Source: Sulfurivermis sp040755915 | GTDB lineage: Bacteria > Pseudomonadota > Gammaproteobacteria > Thiohalomonadales > Thiohalomonadaceae | Length of the DNA stretch: 64,000 bases | NCBI GenBank assembly: GCA_040755915.1 | Contig: JBFLWM010000004.1 | Location: 62,001 to 126,000, forward strand | Direction of reading: 5' to 3' | In this document: piece after piece, positions 26,574 through 36,067 of the stretch | Layout: each line of letters begins with the position of its first letter | Position numbering within the stretch: the first letter of the stretch is position 1 | The notes under the pieces: model-generated | What the model saw: only the letters and a program-made list of their open reading frames with translations | Database searches by the model: none | Told to the model about the DNA's origin: nothing | Translations under genes and position numbers: made by a program

Positions 26574-27371
26574 ATGAGCAACGTGACCCTGAGCACCCTG
26601 CGCCGCATGAAGCAGGCGGGCGAGAAATTCACCTCGCTTACCGCCTACGACGCGGCTTTTGCCCATGTCCTCGATGAGGCCGGGGTGGAGGTGTTGCTGG
26701 TGGGCGATTCCCTCGGCATGGTGGTGCAGGGCAAGGACACCACCCTGCCGGTGACCATGGACGAGATGGTGTATCACACGCAGATGGTGGCCCGCGGCAG
26801 CCGGCGCGCCCTGGTGATGACCGACATGCCCTTCCTCAGCTATGCCACGCCGCAGCAGGCGCTGGACAATGCGGCGCGCCTGATGAAGGAGGGCGGCGCC
26901 CACTGCGTCAAGCTGGAGGTGCACGGCGGCATGGTGGACACGGTCAAGCATCTGGCCGATTACGGCGTGCCGGTATGTGCCCACCTCGGCCTGCTGCCGC
27001 AGACAGTGCACAAGCTGGGCGGCTACAAGGTGCAGGGCCGCGACAGCGACAGTGCCAATGAAATGATTGCCTGTGCCCAGGCCATGGCCCACACCGGTGC
27101 CGACCTGCTGTTGCTGGAGTGCGTGCCGAGCCGCCTCGCCGCCGAGATCACCGCGGCGGTGGATGTGCCGGTGATCGGCATCGGCGCCGGCCCCGACACC
27201 GACGGTCAGGTGCTGGTGCTGTACGACATGCTCGGCATCACGCCGGGCAAGCGGCCGAAGTTCTCCATGGACTTCCTGCAGCCGGCCGGCTCCATTGCCG
27301 GCGCCGTCGGTGCCTACGTGCAGGCAGTGAAGGAAAAACGCTTCCCCGGCCCCGAGCACTGCGTCGACTGA
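26574..27371 (+). CDS. panB: 3-methyl-2-oxobutanoate hydroxymethyltransferase
   Basis: First step of pantothenate synthesis: adds a hydroxymethyl group from methylene-THF to 2-ketoisovalerate. 265 residues against 264 in E. coli. Motifs: FTSLTAYDAAFAHVLDEAGVE, VLLVGDSLGMVVQG (metal Asp), DMPFLSY and GIGAGPDTDGQVLV. The ATG at 26574 was preferred over GTG 26565, which overlaps the upstream gene's stop. Its substrate is shared with LeuA, encoded at the start of the window. Confidence 0.97.
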   Translation: MSNVTLSTLRRMKQAGEKFTSLTAYDAAFAHVLDEAGVEVLLVGDSLGMVVQGKDTTLPVTMDEMVYHTQMVARGSRRALVMTDMPFLSYATPQQALDNAARLMKEGGAHCVKLEVHGGMVDTVKHLADYGVPVCAHLGLLPQTVHKLGGYKVQGRDSDSANEMIACAQAMAHTGADLLLLECVPSRLAAEITAAVDVPVIGIGAGPDTDGQVLVLYDMLGITPGKRPKFSMDFLQPAGSIAGAVGAYVQAVKEKRFPGPEHCVD

Positions 27372-27403
27372 GCGCCCCATTTTCCGTACCGCGGGTTTTC
27401 CCT

Positions 27404-28255
27404 ATGCAGACCGTCACTTCCATCGCTGAAGTTCGTTCCCTCGTTGCCGCCTGGCGTGCCGCCGGCCTGCGTGTCGCCTTCGTGCCCACCATGGGCAATC
27501 TGCATGCCGGGCATATCCACCTGGTCAGTGCGGCGCGCAAACAGGCCGACAAGGTGGTGGCGAGCATCTTCGTCAACCCGTTGCAGTTCGGCCCCAGTGA
27601 GGATTTCGCCGCCTATCCGCGCACCCTGGCGGCGGATCAGGAAAAGCTGGCGGCGGCGGGTTGCGACCTGTTGTTCGCACCCAGCGAGCAGGAGATGTAT
27701 CCGCTGGGGCGTGAGGGCCTGACCTTCGTCGAGGTGCCGGGCCTGTCCGACATCCTGTGCGGCGCATTCCGTCCCGGCCACTTCCGCGGCGTGGCCACGG
27801 TGGTGAGCAAGCTGCTCCATATCGTGCAGCCCGATGTGGCGCTGTTCGGCGAGAAGGATTACCAGCAGCTGCTGGTGATCCGCCGGATGGTGCGCGATCT
27901 CGATATGCCGGTGGAGATCATTGGCGTGCCCACGGTGCGCGAGGCCGATGGTCTGGCGATGAGTTCACGCAACGGCTATCTCGCCGCCGACGAACGCCGG
28001 CTGGCCACCGAGGTCTATGCCGCGTTGCAGGCGCTGGCGGCCGAGGTGCGGGCGGGGGTTCAGGATTACACGGCCCTGGAGGCGGCGGCCGTGGCGCGCC
28101 TTGAGCGGGCAGGGTTCCGCCCCGATTATGTCAGTGTGCGGCGGGCGGAGGATCTGGGCTTGCCGCAGGCGCGGGAACGCCGCCTGGTGGTATTGGTGGC
28201 GGCGCGCCTGGGCAAGACCCGGCTTATAGATAACATGCTGATTGATATGGAGTAA
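27404..28255 (+). CDS. panC: pantothenate synthetase
   Basis: Joins pantoate and beta-alanine using ATP. 283 residues, exactly the E. coli length. Signature motifs: VPTMGNLHAGHIHLV (HIGH-like, about 27-41), FGEKDYQQLLVIRRMV (KDYQ, about 149) and LAMSSRNGYL (KMSKS-like SSRN, about 185). The start follows the panB stop by 32 bases. PanB, PanC and PanD together provide the complete route from ketoisovalerate and aspartate to pantothenate. Confidence 0.97.
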   Translation: MQTVTSIAEVRSLVAAWRAAGLRVAFVPTMGNLHAGHIHLVSAARKQADKVVASIFVNPLQFGPSEDFAAYPRTLAADQEKLAAAGCDLLFAPSEQEMYPLGREGLTFVEVPGLSDILCGAFRPGHFRGVATVVSKLLHIVQPDVALFGEKDYQQLLVIRRMVRDLDMPVEIIGVPTVREADGLAMSSRNGYLAADERRLATEVYAALQALAAEVRAGVQDYTALEAAAVARLERAGFRPDYVSVRRAEDLGLPQARERRLVVLVAARLGKTRLIDNMLIDME

Positions 28256-28289
28256 TTTTTTGAAAAACGGCGGCAATTGCGATTTTTCG

Positions 28290-28318
28290 TTGAACCGGGA
28301 CGGGCGAAGCCCCATAAT
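28290..28318 (+). promoter_or_regulatory. putative sigma-70 promoter of panD
   Basis: TTGAAC (28290-28295) and CATAAT (28313-28318) are separated by 17 bases and lie 36 bases before the panD ATG. Each hexamer is one or two changes from consensus. It could allow panD to be expressed apart from panBC. Prediction by eye only. Confidence 0.5.
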
Positions 28319-28354
28319 TGTCGCCCCTGTTTTGTGACCGAACGAGCTTGACCC

Positions 28355-28735
28355 ATGCACCTGACCATGCTCAAAGCCAAACTGCACCGCGCCCGGGTGA
28401 CCCACTCGGAGCTGGAGTACGAGGGCTCGTGCGCCATCGACGGCAAGCTGCTGGATCTGGCAGGGATCCGCGAGTATGAGCAGATCCAGATTTACAACGT
28501 GACCAACGGTGAGCGTTTCACCACCTATGCCATTCGTGCCGAGGACGGGTCGCGCATCATTTCCATCAACGGCGCCGCCGCCCACAAGGCCTCGCCCAGG
28601 GATGTGATCATCATCTGCGCCTTCGTCGGCCTGAGCCAGCAGGAGCTGGCCACCTACAAGCCGACCCTGGTCTATCTGGACGAGAACAACAACGTCATTC
28701 GTACCGGCAACACCATTCCGGTGCAGGCGGCGTAA
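28355..28735 (+). CDS. panD: aspartate 1-decarboxylase (pyruvoyl enzyme precursor)
   Basis: Makes beta-alanine from L-aspartate for pantothenate. The 126-residue proenzyme self-cleaves between Gly24 and Ser25 (YEGS-CAIDG), turning Ser25 into the pyruvoyl cofactor. Other conserved parts are IYNVTNGERFTTYAI and GAAAHKASPRDVIIICAF. It lies 99 bases after panC with its own candidate promoter and is followed by a strong terminator. Confidence 0.97.
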   Translation: MHLTMLKAKLHRARVTHSELEYEGSCAIDGKLLDLAGIREYEQIQIYNVTNGERFTTYAIRAEDGSRIISINGAAAHKASPRDVIIICAFVGLSQQELATYKPTLVYLDENNNVIRTGNTIPVQAA

Positions 28736-28756
28736 GTACGGCATACAGCAGCGCAG

Positions 28757-28792
28757 CAAAACAAAAGGGGCCGCAAGGCCCCTTTTGTTTTG
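28757..28792. terminator. bidirectional intrinsic terminator between panD and ppc
   Basis: A 16-bp stem (CAAAACAAAAGGGGCC against GGCCCCTTTTGTTTTG) with a GCAA tetraloop. A-rich and T-rich outer halves give U tracts in both directions. It separates the convergent panD and ppc genes. Confidence 0.9.
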
Positions 28793-28809
28793 TGCTGCGG
28801 CAATGTGAC

Positions 28810-31602
28810 TCAGCCGGTGTTGCGCATGCCCGCCGCAATCGCATTGATGGAGCGCAGCAACGGCTCCAGCCAGATGTTGCGCGCCTCGTCACCCTGGCTG
28901 GTGTCGCGGTAGCGCTGCAACAGCATGATCTGGATGTGGTTGAGCGGGTCCAGATAGGGGTTGCGGCGCGACAGCGACAGCAGCAGGCCCGGCGTCTCTT
29001 CCAGCAGTTCCTTCAGTTGCGCCACCTGCAGCACGTTGCCGACGGTACGGCCGTGCTCATCGGCGATCATGTTGTAGACCTTGTCGGCCACCTCGCGGTT
29101 GGAATAAAGCCCGGCGTACTGGGCCGCGATGCCCATGTCTGCCTTGAACAGCGACATCTGCGTATTGGAGAGCAGGGCGCGGAAGAACGGCCATTCGCGG
29201 TACATGGTCTGCAACTGCTCCATGCGCTGCGGATCGTTGCCGCACCACTGTGCCAGCGCACTGCCGATGCCATACCAGGCCGGGATGGTGTGGCGTGACT
29301 GCGCCCAGCCAAACACCCAGGCGATGGCACGCACCGAGCCCTTGGACAGATCGCCCTTCTTGCGGTGCGACGGCCGCGAGCCGATGTTGAGCATGCCGAT
29401 CTCGCTGACCGGCGTGGCCTCGTAAAAATAGTTGAGGAAGCCGGGGGTGCGATCGGTCAGTTCGCGGTAGGCGTCTTCGCCGGAGTCGGCGAGCTGCTGC
29501 ATGATGGCGATGTGCTCGGGATGGTCCTGCGCCGGCGGTGCGATCAGGCCGCGGCTCGCCTTGAGCAGGCCGGACACGCCCATGGTCAGCTCGAATACGG
29601 CGGTTTCGGCGTTGCTGTACTTGTAGGACAGCACCTCGCCCTGCTCGGTGAACTTGATCTCGCCATGCACGGTGCCGGCGGGCTGGGCCAGGATGGCCTC
29701 GTGGGTCGGGCCGCCGCCGCGACCGATGGTGCCGCCGCGGCCATGGAACAGGCGCAGGCCGATGCCGCGCGTGCAGGCCAGCGCGGCAATCTTCTTCTGC
29801 GCCTGATACAGATTCCACGACGAGGCGAGGATGCCGCCGTCCTTGCAGGAGTCGGAGTAGCCCAGCATCACTTCCTGCTGGTTGCCCGAGGCCTTGAGCA
29901 GGGCGGTGTAGGTGGAGCTGTTGAGCAGGGTGGTCATCACCGGCTCGATGTGTTCCAGGTCGATGATGGTCTCGAACAGCGGTGAGACGCGGATGTCGCA
30001 GAACCATTCGTCGCCGCGGCGGCCGACCAGCCCGGCCTGCTGCGCCAGCAGCATCACTTCCAGCACATGGCTGGCGGCATGGGTCATGGAGATGACGTAG
30101 TTGCCGAATGCCTTGGGACTGACCTCCTTGCGCATGCGCGCCATCACCTTGAACACCTCCAGCGTCTCGCGCACGCTTTCACTCAGCGTGCTGCGATCCA
30201 CCGGCAGCGGGCTGTGACCGATGAGTTCGGACAGCAGGGCGATGCGCTGGGCCTCGTCGAGGGACTTGTAGTCCACCGCTTCAGCCTGTTGCGCCAGCAA
30301 TTCGACCACCGCCTCGGTGTGGCGGGTGGATTCCTGGCGCACGTCGAGGTGCACCAGGAAGAAGCCGAAGGTCTCCGCCAGGCGGATGAGGTCCTTCAGA
30401 TCGCCGTCGGCGATCATGATGTCGCCGTGGGCGATGAGGGAGTCGCGGATCAGGTACAGGTCGTGCAGGAAGCCGCTTTCCGAATGATAGCCGGCGGTGG
30501 CGCCTTCCACTTCGCTGCCGTTGAGGCGCGCATCCACGGTACGCAGGTTCTGCATCAGGCGGTGGCGCATGATGTACAGCTTGCGGCGATAGGGCTCGCT
30601 GATGAAGCGGTGCGGCTTGTCGGCGAAGGCCTCGTCGGTGAAGGACACCTCGTCGCGCTCCAGGCTGGCACGGAATGCCTCGCTCGGCGTGCACAGCAGG
30701 TGCGAGTGGGTCAGCACATGACTCAGGTGGGTGATGCGTTCGACGTACTCACGCAGGATTTCGCGCTGGTGCAGGCGCACCGCCATCACCGTGGTCTCCG
30801 GCGTGACGAAGGGATTGCCGTCGCGGTCGCCGCCGATCCAGGAACCGAAGCGCAGGAAGCTGGGCACGGTCACGCCGCTGTCGGCGCCGTAGATGCGGCG
30901 CACGCCCTTGTCCATGTTGCGGTAGGTGGCGGGTACGGCCTGGAACAGGCTCTCGCGGAAATAGAACAGGCCGTTCTTGATCTCGTCGCGCACCTGCGGG
31001 CGCTGGGCGCGCACCTCGTCGGTCTTCCACAGGATCAGGATCTCGGTGCGCAGCTGGGCGCGGATGTCCTGCTGTTCCTCCTTGCCGATGCGCGGGTCGT
31101 CGAGGCGCTCGGACAGCAGGAAGATGCGGCGCAGCCCCTCCATCACCGTGCGGCGTTTGGCCTCGGTGGGGTGGGCGGTGAACACCGGCATGTAGGCCAG
31201 GCGGTTGAGCAGTCCTTGCAGCTGTTCCGGGCTGACGTCGCGTGACTTGAAGTCGCGCAGGGCCTCGTCGAAGGAGCCGGTCCACAGCGGGCCGCCGGTA
31301 CGCATGGCGCGGCGGCGGCTGCGATACTGCTGCGCCTCCTCGGCGATGTTGGCGAGACTGAAATAGGTGCTGAAGGCGCGCACCACGTGGGTGAGCGTCT
31401 CGGCGTCGAGATTGGCGATGAAGCGGTTGAGGCGTTGGCGCTGGCGCGGCGAGTCTTCCTTGCGCAGGCTGATATAGCCCTTGCGCAGGGTCTCCACGGC
31501 GGCGTACACCTTCTCGCCGGCCTGTGATCGCAGTGTCTCCCCGAGCAGCGCGCCGAACAGCTTCACCCGGCTGCGCAGTTGCTTGTCGTTCAAGCTGATC
31601 AT
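28810..31602 (-). CDS. ppc: phosphoenolpyruvate carboxylase
   Basis: Carboxylates PEP to oxaloacetate, refilling the TCA cycle. 930 residues, within the 880-960 range of the family. Catalytic motifs: VFTAHPTEAKRRT (His, about 138), GGDRDGNPFV, GYSDSCKDGG (about 588), FHGRGGTIGRGGGP and the C-terminal MRNTG required for activity. The N-terminus lacks the plant phosphorylation Ser. It stands alone and ends at the shared terminator with panD. The 170-bp gap to glgA (31603-31772) has short hairpin words (CCCGCTTGTTGCGGG) and presumably the ppc promoter. Confidence 0.98.
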   Translation of the reverse strand: MISLNDKQLRSRVKLFGALLGETLRSQAGEKVYAAVETLRKGYISLRKEDSPRQRQRLNRFIANLDAETLTHVVRAFSTYFSLANIAEEAQQYRSRRRAMRTGGPLWTGSFDEALRDFKSRDVSPEQLQGLLNRLAYMPVFTAHPTEAKRRTVMEGLRRIFLLSERLDDPRIGKEEQQDIRAQLRTEILILWKTDEVRAQRPQVRDEIKNGLFYFRESLFQAVPATYRNMDKGVRRIYGADSGVTVPSFLRFGSWIGGDRDGNPFVTPETTVMAVRLHQREILREYVERITHLSHVLTHSHLLCTPSEAFRASLERDEVSFTDEAFADKPHRFISEPYRRKLYIMRHRLMQNLRTVDARLNGSEVEGATAGYHSESGFLHDLYLIRDSLIAHGDIMIADGDLKDLIRLAETFGFFLVHLDVRQESTRHTEAVVELLAQQAEAVDYKSLDEAQRIALLSELIGHSPLPVDRSTLSESVRETLEVFKVMARMRKEVSPKAFGNYVISMTHAASHVLEVMLLAQQAGLVGRRGDEWFCDIRVSPLFETIIDLEHIEPVMTTLLNSSTYTALLKASGNQQEVMLGYSDSCKDGGILASSWNLYQAQKKIAALACTRGIGLRLFHGRGGTIGRGGGPTHEAILAQPAGTVHGEIKFTEQGEVLSYKYSNAETAVFELTMGVSGLLKASRGLIAPPAQDHPEHIAIMQQLADSGEDAYRELTDRTPGFLNYFYEATPVSEIGMLNIGSRPSHRKKGDLSKGSVRAIAWVFGWAQSRHTIPAWYGIGSALAQWCGNDPQRMEQLQTMYREWPFFRALLSNTQMSLFKADMGIAAQYAGLYSNREVADKVYNMIADEHGRTVGNVLQVAQLKELLEETPGLLLSLSRRNPYLDPLNHIQIMLLQRYRDTSQGDEARNIWLEPLLRSINAIAAGMRNTG

Positions 31603-31772
31603 TGTTGTTGGCCTGTATTCCCGCTTGTTGCGGGATGATGGATATCTGTGACGGCGTTCGCCGTCCGCACAGGGGGCGGTAGTATACCCGAAAGGGCGGA
31701 TATTGCCTCGGACAGCGTGTTGCTGCCGTAATGCTTGAGCGAAGCTTGTGGGTATCCGGCGTCGCGCCTTGC

Positions 31773-33218
31773 TCAGCAGATCTGGCGGTACAGCTCCTGG
31801 TACTGGCGCGCGCTCTGCTCCCAGCTGAAGTCGCGCCGCATGCCGCTCTGCATCACCTGGCGCCAGGCCTCCGGCTGGCGGTACAGCGCCAGGGCCTGCG
31901 CTATGGCCTGGCGCAGGGCATCGGGGGCGGCAGCGTCGAAGACGAATCCGGTGGCCGTGCCGTCGGCCAGAGTGGCGGCATTGGTGTGCACCACGGTGTC
32001 GGCCAGGCCGCCGGTGCGGCGCACCACCGGGACGGTGCCGTAGCGCAGGCTGTAGATCTGGTTCAGGCCGCAGGGTTCGAAGCGCGACGGCATGAGGAAA
32101 ATGTCGGCGCCGGCCTCCACCAGGTGGGCGTAGCCTTCGTCATAGCCGATGAAGGCGCCTACCTGGTCCGGATAGCGGTCGGCGAGGGCCCTGAAGGCCT
32201 GTTCGTATTGGGCTGCCCCGGTGCCTACCACGGCCACCTGAACACCCTGTTGCATTAGTTCCGGCAGTACCGCCAGTACCAGGTCGATGCCCTTTTGTTC
32301 CACCAGGCGTCCGACCAGGCCCAGCAGCGGCACGTCCGGCGCCACCGGCAGGGCAAATTGGCGTTGCAGCGCCGCCTTGTTCTTTTTTTTGCCGCCCGGT
32401 TTGGCTGCACTGTAGTGGTGCGGGATGAGCGGGTCGTGGGCCGGGTCCCAGGCGCTGTAATCGATGCCGTTGAGGATGCCGCGCAGGCGGTCGGCACGGT
32501 GGTTGAGCACTCCCTCCAGGCCGTAGGCAAACTCGGCGCTGCGGATCTCCTGGGCATAGGTGGGACTGACGGTGGTAATCCAGTCGGCGAAGGCCAGCCC
32601 GCCCTTGAGGAAGTTGAACTGGCCGTGGAACTCCATTGCCTGCCAGTGCCACAGCCCGGCGGGCAGGCCCAGGGCGGCGAAGGTGCTGTAGGGAAACAGG
32701 CCCTGGTAGGCCATGTTGTGAATGGTGAACACGGTGCCCGGGCGGGCGGGCTCCTGGGCCAGCAGGGCCGGTATCAGGCCGGTCTGCCAGTCATTGCAGT
32801 GCACCACCTCCGCACCCCAGCCCAGCCCGGCGCGGTCCTGCGCCAGTTCTACGACGGCGCGGCAGAACAGGGTGAAGCGGGCGGCGTTGTCGGGCCAGTC
32901 GTGGCCATCGGGGCCCAGATAGGGGCCGCCGTCGCGGTCGAAGAAGGCCGGCGCATCGACCAGCCAGACCGGAACCTCGGTATGCGGCAGGGTGCCGGCC
33001 AGGATGCGTACCGGATCGTCGCTGCCGGGCAGTGCCAGTTCGGCGACGATGGGCAGCATCGGCAGGTGCTGCAGCACGCTGCGGTAGGCCGGCAGCACCA
33101 GGCGCACATCGTCACCCAGGGCGCGCAGCACCGGGGGCAGTGAACCACTGACATCGGCCAGGCCACCGGTCTTGATCAGGGGGTGGGCCTCGCTGCTGGC
33201 AAACAGGATTCGCGACAT
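31773..33218 (-). CDS. glgA: glycogen synthase (ADP-glucose)
   Basis: Extends alpha-1,4-glucan chains from ADP-glucose. 481 residues, near the bacterial standard. The GT5 motifs are KTGGLADVSGSLP (about 17, ADP-glucose binding) and the C-terminal PSRFEPCGLNQIYSLRYGT with VRRTGGLADTV. A Lys-rich insert (KPGGKKKNKAAL) sits in the middle. It is divergent from gnd with a 176-bp spacer. No other glycogen genes are in the window. Confidence 0.96.
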   Translation of the reverse strand: MSRILFASSEAHPLIKTGGLADVSGSLPPVLRALGDDVRLVLPAYRSVLQHLPMLPIVAELALPGSDDPVRILAGTLPHTEVPVWLVDAPAFFDRDGGPYLGPDGHDWPDNAARFTLFCRAVVELAQDRAGLGWGAEVVHCNDWQTGLIPALLAQEPARPGTVFTIHNMAYQGLFPYSTFAALGLPAGLWHWQAMEFHGQFNFLKGGLAFADWITTVSPTYAQEIRSAEFAYGLEGVLNHRADRLRGILNGIDYSAWDPAHDPLIPHHYSAAKPGGKKKNKAALQRQFALPVAPDVPLLGLVGRLVEQKGIDLVLAVLPELMQQGVQVAVVGTGAAQYEQAFRALADRYPDQVGAFIGYDEGYAHLVEAGADIFLMPSRFEPCGLNQIYSLRYGTVPVVRRTGGLADTVVHTNAATLADGTATGFVFDAAAPDALRQAIAQALALYRQPEAWRQVMQSGMRRDFSWEQSARQYQELYRQIC

Positions 33219-33394
33219 AAAGGTTAAATGCTATGGTGAGAAAGTTCGGCAGAGGGGGCCTATGGTAAACCAAACCGGCCCCACAGTTCGCGCCCGGAAT
33301 GTCGCATGCTGCCGATGACGGTTGGTGCGGCGATGGGCGGCGGCAAGATGTGCATGCAACACGTATTTTTATGTAAGGGACGGAGGGGCAAGTG

Positions 33395-34297
33395 ATGAAG
33401 ATGGCGATGATCGGCCTGGGCAGGATGGGCGGCAACATGGTGCGCCGCCTGCGCCGCCGCGGCATCGAGGTGGTGGGCTACAACCGCTCGCCGGAGATCG
33501 TGCGCCAGCTCGCGGCGGAGGAGGGGATGCTGGCCGCAGCCTCGGCCGCCGAGGCTGTACGTGCCCTGCCGACGCCGCGCGTGGTGTGGCTGATGCTGCC
33601 CAGCGGCTCGCCCACCGAGCAGATGATCCACCAGCTGATTCCGCTGCTGGAGGCGGGCGACATCCTGGTGGACGGCGGCAACTCCAATTACCACGATTCC
33701 CAGCGCCGTGGCGCGCTGCTGGCCGAGCACGACATCCATTTCGTCGACGTCGGCACCTCCGGCGGCGTATGGGGCCTGGACAAGGGCTACTGCCTGATGG
33801 CCGGCGGGTCGCATGACGCCGTCAGGACGCTGCAACCCCTGTTCGACGCCCTGGCACCGGAAAACGGCTGGGCCCACGTCGGCCCGATCGGCGCCGGCCA
33901 CTTCACCAAGATGGTTCACAACGGCATCGAGTACGGCATGATGCAGGCGTATGCGGAAGGCTTTGCGCTGTTGCGCGGCAAGCAGGAATTCAGCCTCGAC
34001 CTGGCGCAGATTGCCGAACTGTGGCGCCACGGTTCGGTGGTGCGCAGCTGGCTGCTCGACCTCACCGCCGATGCCCTCGCCGCCGACCAAGAGCTGCAGG
34101 ACATCGCCCCGGTGGTGGCGGATTCCGGCGAAGGCCGCTGGACCGCCATCGAGGCCATCGATCAGGGCGTCGCCCTGCCGGTGATCTCGCTGGCTCTGCA
34201 GATGCGTTTCACCAGCCAGGATGCGGAGGGCTATCCCGCCAAACTGCTGGCGATGATGCGCAATGCCTTTGGCGGGCATAAGGTGGAGAAGGGTTAA
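33395..34297 (+). CDS. gnd: 6-phosphogluconate dehydrogenase, decarboxylating (short NAD-type)
   Basis: Oxidises and decarboxylates 6-phosphogluconate to ribulose 5-phosphate. At 300 residues it belongs to the short dimer-of-domains type rather than the 470-residue enterobacterial form; this type is often NAD-linked. Rossmann motif IGLGRMGGNMVRRL (about 6-19), substrate motif DGGNSNYHDS (about 92), GTSGGVWGL (about 118) and the catalytic region KMVHNGIEYGMMQAYAEGF (about 170). The ATG at 33395 has CGGAGGG 8 bases upstream. It precedes zwf and pgi, forming the oxidative pentose-phosphate entry. Confidence 0.93.
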   Translation: MKMAMIGLGRMGGNMVRRLRRRGIEVVGYNRSPEIVRQLAAEEGMLAAASAAEAVRALPTPRVVWLMLPSGSPTEQMIHQLIPLLEAGDILVDGGNSNYHDSQRRGALLAEHDIHFVDVGTSGGVWGLDKGYCLMAGGSHDAVRTLQPLFDALAPENGWAHVGPIGAGHFTKMVHNGIEYGMMQAYAEGFALLRGKQEFSLDLAQIAELWRHGSVVRSWLLDLTADALAADQELQDIAPVVADSGEGRWTAIEAIDQGVALPVISLALQMRFTSQDAEGYPAKLLAMMRNAFGGHKVEKG

Positions 34298-34364
34298 CAA
34301 TTTGTTTGCTGGGTTTATTTGAACGTGTCGGGAACGGCGTTGGAGGGTGGCAAGGATGCATCCC

Positions 34365-34525
34365 CCCATGTCTCGCCGAGCATCGCAGCCCAAGGCGGAA
34401 ACAGCCCGCAGGGCGAGACATTGGGGCTGACTTTCTTTGGTTACTTTCTTTGGCGGGACAAAGAAAGTGACCCGCGCGCGGGGCGGTTCCCCGCATCAAT
34501 AACAATTCGTGGCGAAGCCACTCCT
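34365..34525. repeat. intergenic element with nested hairpins, upstream of zwf
   Basis: The 262-bp spacer between gnd and zwf holds several stems. CATGTCTCGCC (34368-34377 region) pairs with GGCGAGACAT (34412-34421). ACTTTCTTTG (34443-34452) pairs perfectly with CAAAGAAAGT (34459-34468). GTGGC-GAA-GCCAC (about 34509-34521) ends the element and resembles GTAGGAG...-type REP units. The sequence type TTTCTTTGGTTACTTTCTTTGGCGGGACAAAGAAAGT is one I recognise from memory as recurring between genes in several gammaproteobacteria. Function unknown. Confidence 0.6.
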
Positions 34526-34559
34526 AATATATTCTGAATGCCAACGGAGCGGTGAACAG

Positions 34560-36053
34560 ATGATTGACCCATGCACCTTCGTGATCTTCGGCGCCACCGG
34601 CAATCTGGCGGCCAACAAGCTGTTGCCGGCGCTGTATCACCTGGAGGAGGCGCAGCGCCTGCCGGAGGCGATGCGCATACTGTGTTTCGGGCGCCGCGAG
34701 TATGGCGATGACGCGTGGCGCGCGGAGGTGGAGTCGACGCTGATACCGCGGGCGCGGCACGGTCTGAAGCCGGAGGTGATGCAGCGTTTCGCCCAGCGCG
34801 TGCATTACTTTCAGGGCGACCTCGGTGATGTGGAGTCCTATCACCGCCTGCGCCGCGTCCTCAGCGAGGGCACGCACTTCCCGGACAACGTGGTGTTCTA
34901 CATGGCGATCCGTCCGGCCGAGTTCGGCATGGTGGGCGAGCTGCTGGCGCAGAGCGGGCTCAATACCGAGGATTCCGGCTGGCGCCGGGTGGTGATCGAA
35001 AAACCCTTCGGTTATGACCTGGAGAGTGCGCAGATTCTGGAGGAGAAACTGCACCGCAGCTTCAGCGAGTCGCAGCTCTACCGCATCGATCACTACCTGG
35101 GCAAGAGCACGGTGCAGAACGTGCTGGTGTTCCGCTTCGCCAACCTGATGCTGGAACCGCTGTGGAACCGCAACTACATCGACCATGTGCAGATCACCCA
35201 TGCCGAGTCGAAGGGTATCGAGTCCCGTGCCGACTACTATGACGGTGCCGGCGCCCTGCGCGACATGCTGCAGAGCCACCTGCTGCAGATGCTGACCCTG
35301 GTGGCCATGGAGCCGCCGGCAGCGCTGGATGCCGAGTCGCTGCGCGACGAAAAGGTGAAGGTGCTGAAGTCGATCCGGCCGATACCGCCCAGTGCGGTGC
35401 ACGCCCACGCCTTCCGTGCCCAGTATGCGCGCGGTGCGGTGAAGGGGGCGAAGGTTCCCGCCTATCTGGATGAGGAGGGTGTCGGGCCGCACAGCACCAC
35501 CGAGACCTATGCCGCGCTCAAGTTCTACATCGACAACTGGCGCTGGCGCAACGTGCCGTTCTACATCCGCACCGGCAAGCGCATGGCGGCGGATACCTCG
35601 ATGATCGCCATCCGCTTCAAGCATCCGCCGCAGCAGCTGTTCCGCCGCACCCAGGTCGACCAGCTCAAGCCCAACTGGCTGCTGCTGTCGATCCAGCCGC
35701 AGGAGTGCCTGCGTGTGGAGATTCAGGTGAAGGTGCCGGGTCTGGAGATGCGCACCGGCACCACCCGTCTCGATGCCGCCTACTGCGGCCTGGCGCAGCG
35801 CCAGCTGGATGCCTACGAGGCGCTGCTGCTGGATGTGATCGAGGGCGATCACTCGCTGTTCCTGCGCTACGACGAGGTGCGCTGGGCCTGGCAGGTTGTG
35901 GATCCGATTCTCAAGGTGTGGTCCATGGAGCGCGACTTCATTCATACCTATCCGGCCGGTTCCATGGGGCCGCAGGAGGCCAACCGGCTGTTCGACCGCG
36001 AAGATCAACACTGGCGCGATTCACTGGATGCGCCGGACGAAGACAACATCTAG
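34560..36053 (+). CDS. zwf: glucose-6-phosphate 1-dehydrogenase
   Basis: First step of the oxidative pentose-phosphate pathway. 497 residues. The NADP-binding motif FGATGNLAANKLLPALYHL (about 9-27) and the catalytic RIDHYLGKSTVQNVL (about 178-192) are clear. The ATG at 34560 fits; an upstream in-frame stretch would read through the repeat element. GGAG lies about 10 bases ahead. It is 14 bases before pgi, so zwf and pgi are probably one operon while gnd is upstream across the repeat. Confidence 0.97.
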   Translation: MIDPCTFVIFGATGNLAANKLLPALYHLEEAQRLPEAMRILCFGRREYGDDAWRAEVESTLIPRARHGLKPEVMQRFAQRVHYFQGDLGDVESYHRLRRVLSEGTHFPDNVVFYMAIRPAEFGMVGELLAQSGLNTEDSGWRRVVIEKPFGYDLESAQILEEKLHRSFSESQLYRIDHYLGKSTVQNVLVFRFANLMLEPLWNRNYIDHVQITHAESKGIESRADYYDGAGALRDMLQSHLLQMLTLVAMEPPAALDAESLRDEKVKVLKSIRPIPPSAVHAHAFRAQYARGAVKGAKVPAYLDEEGVGPHSTTETYAALKFYIDNWRWRNVPFYIRTGKRMAADTSMIAIRFKHPPQQLFRRTQVDQLKPNWLLLSIQPQECLRVEIQVKVPGLEMRTGTTRLDAAYCGLAQRQLDAYEALLLDVIEGDHSLFLRYDEVRWAWQVVDPILKVWSMERDFIHTYPAGSMGPQEANRLFDREDQHWRDSLDAPDEDNI

Positions 36054-36067
36054 GAAAGGAAACAGGA

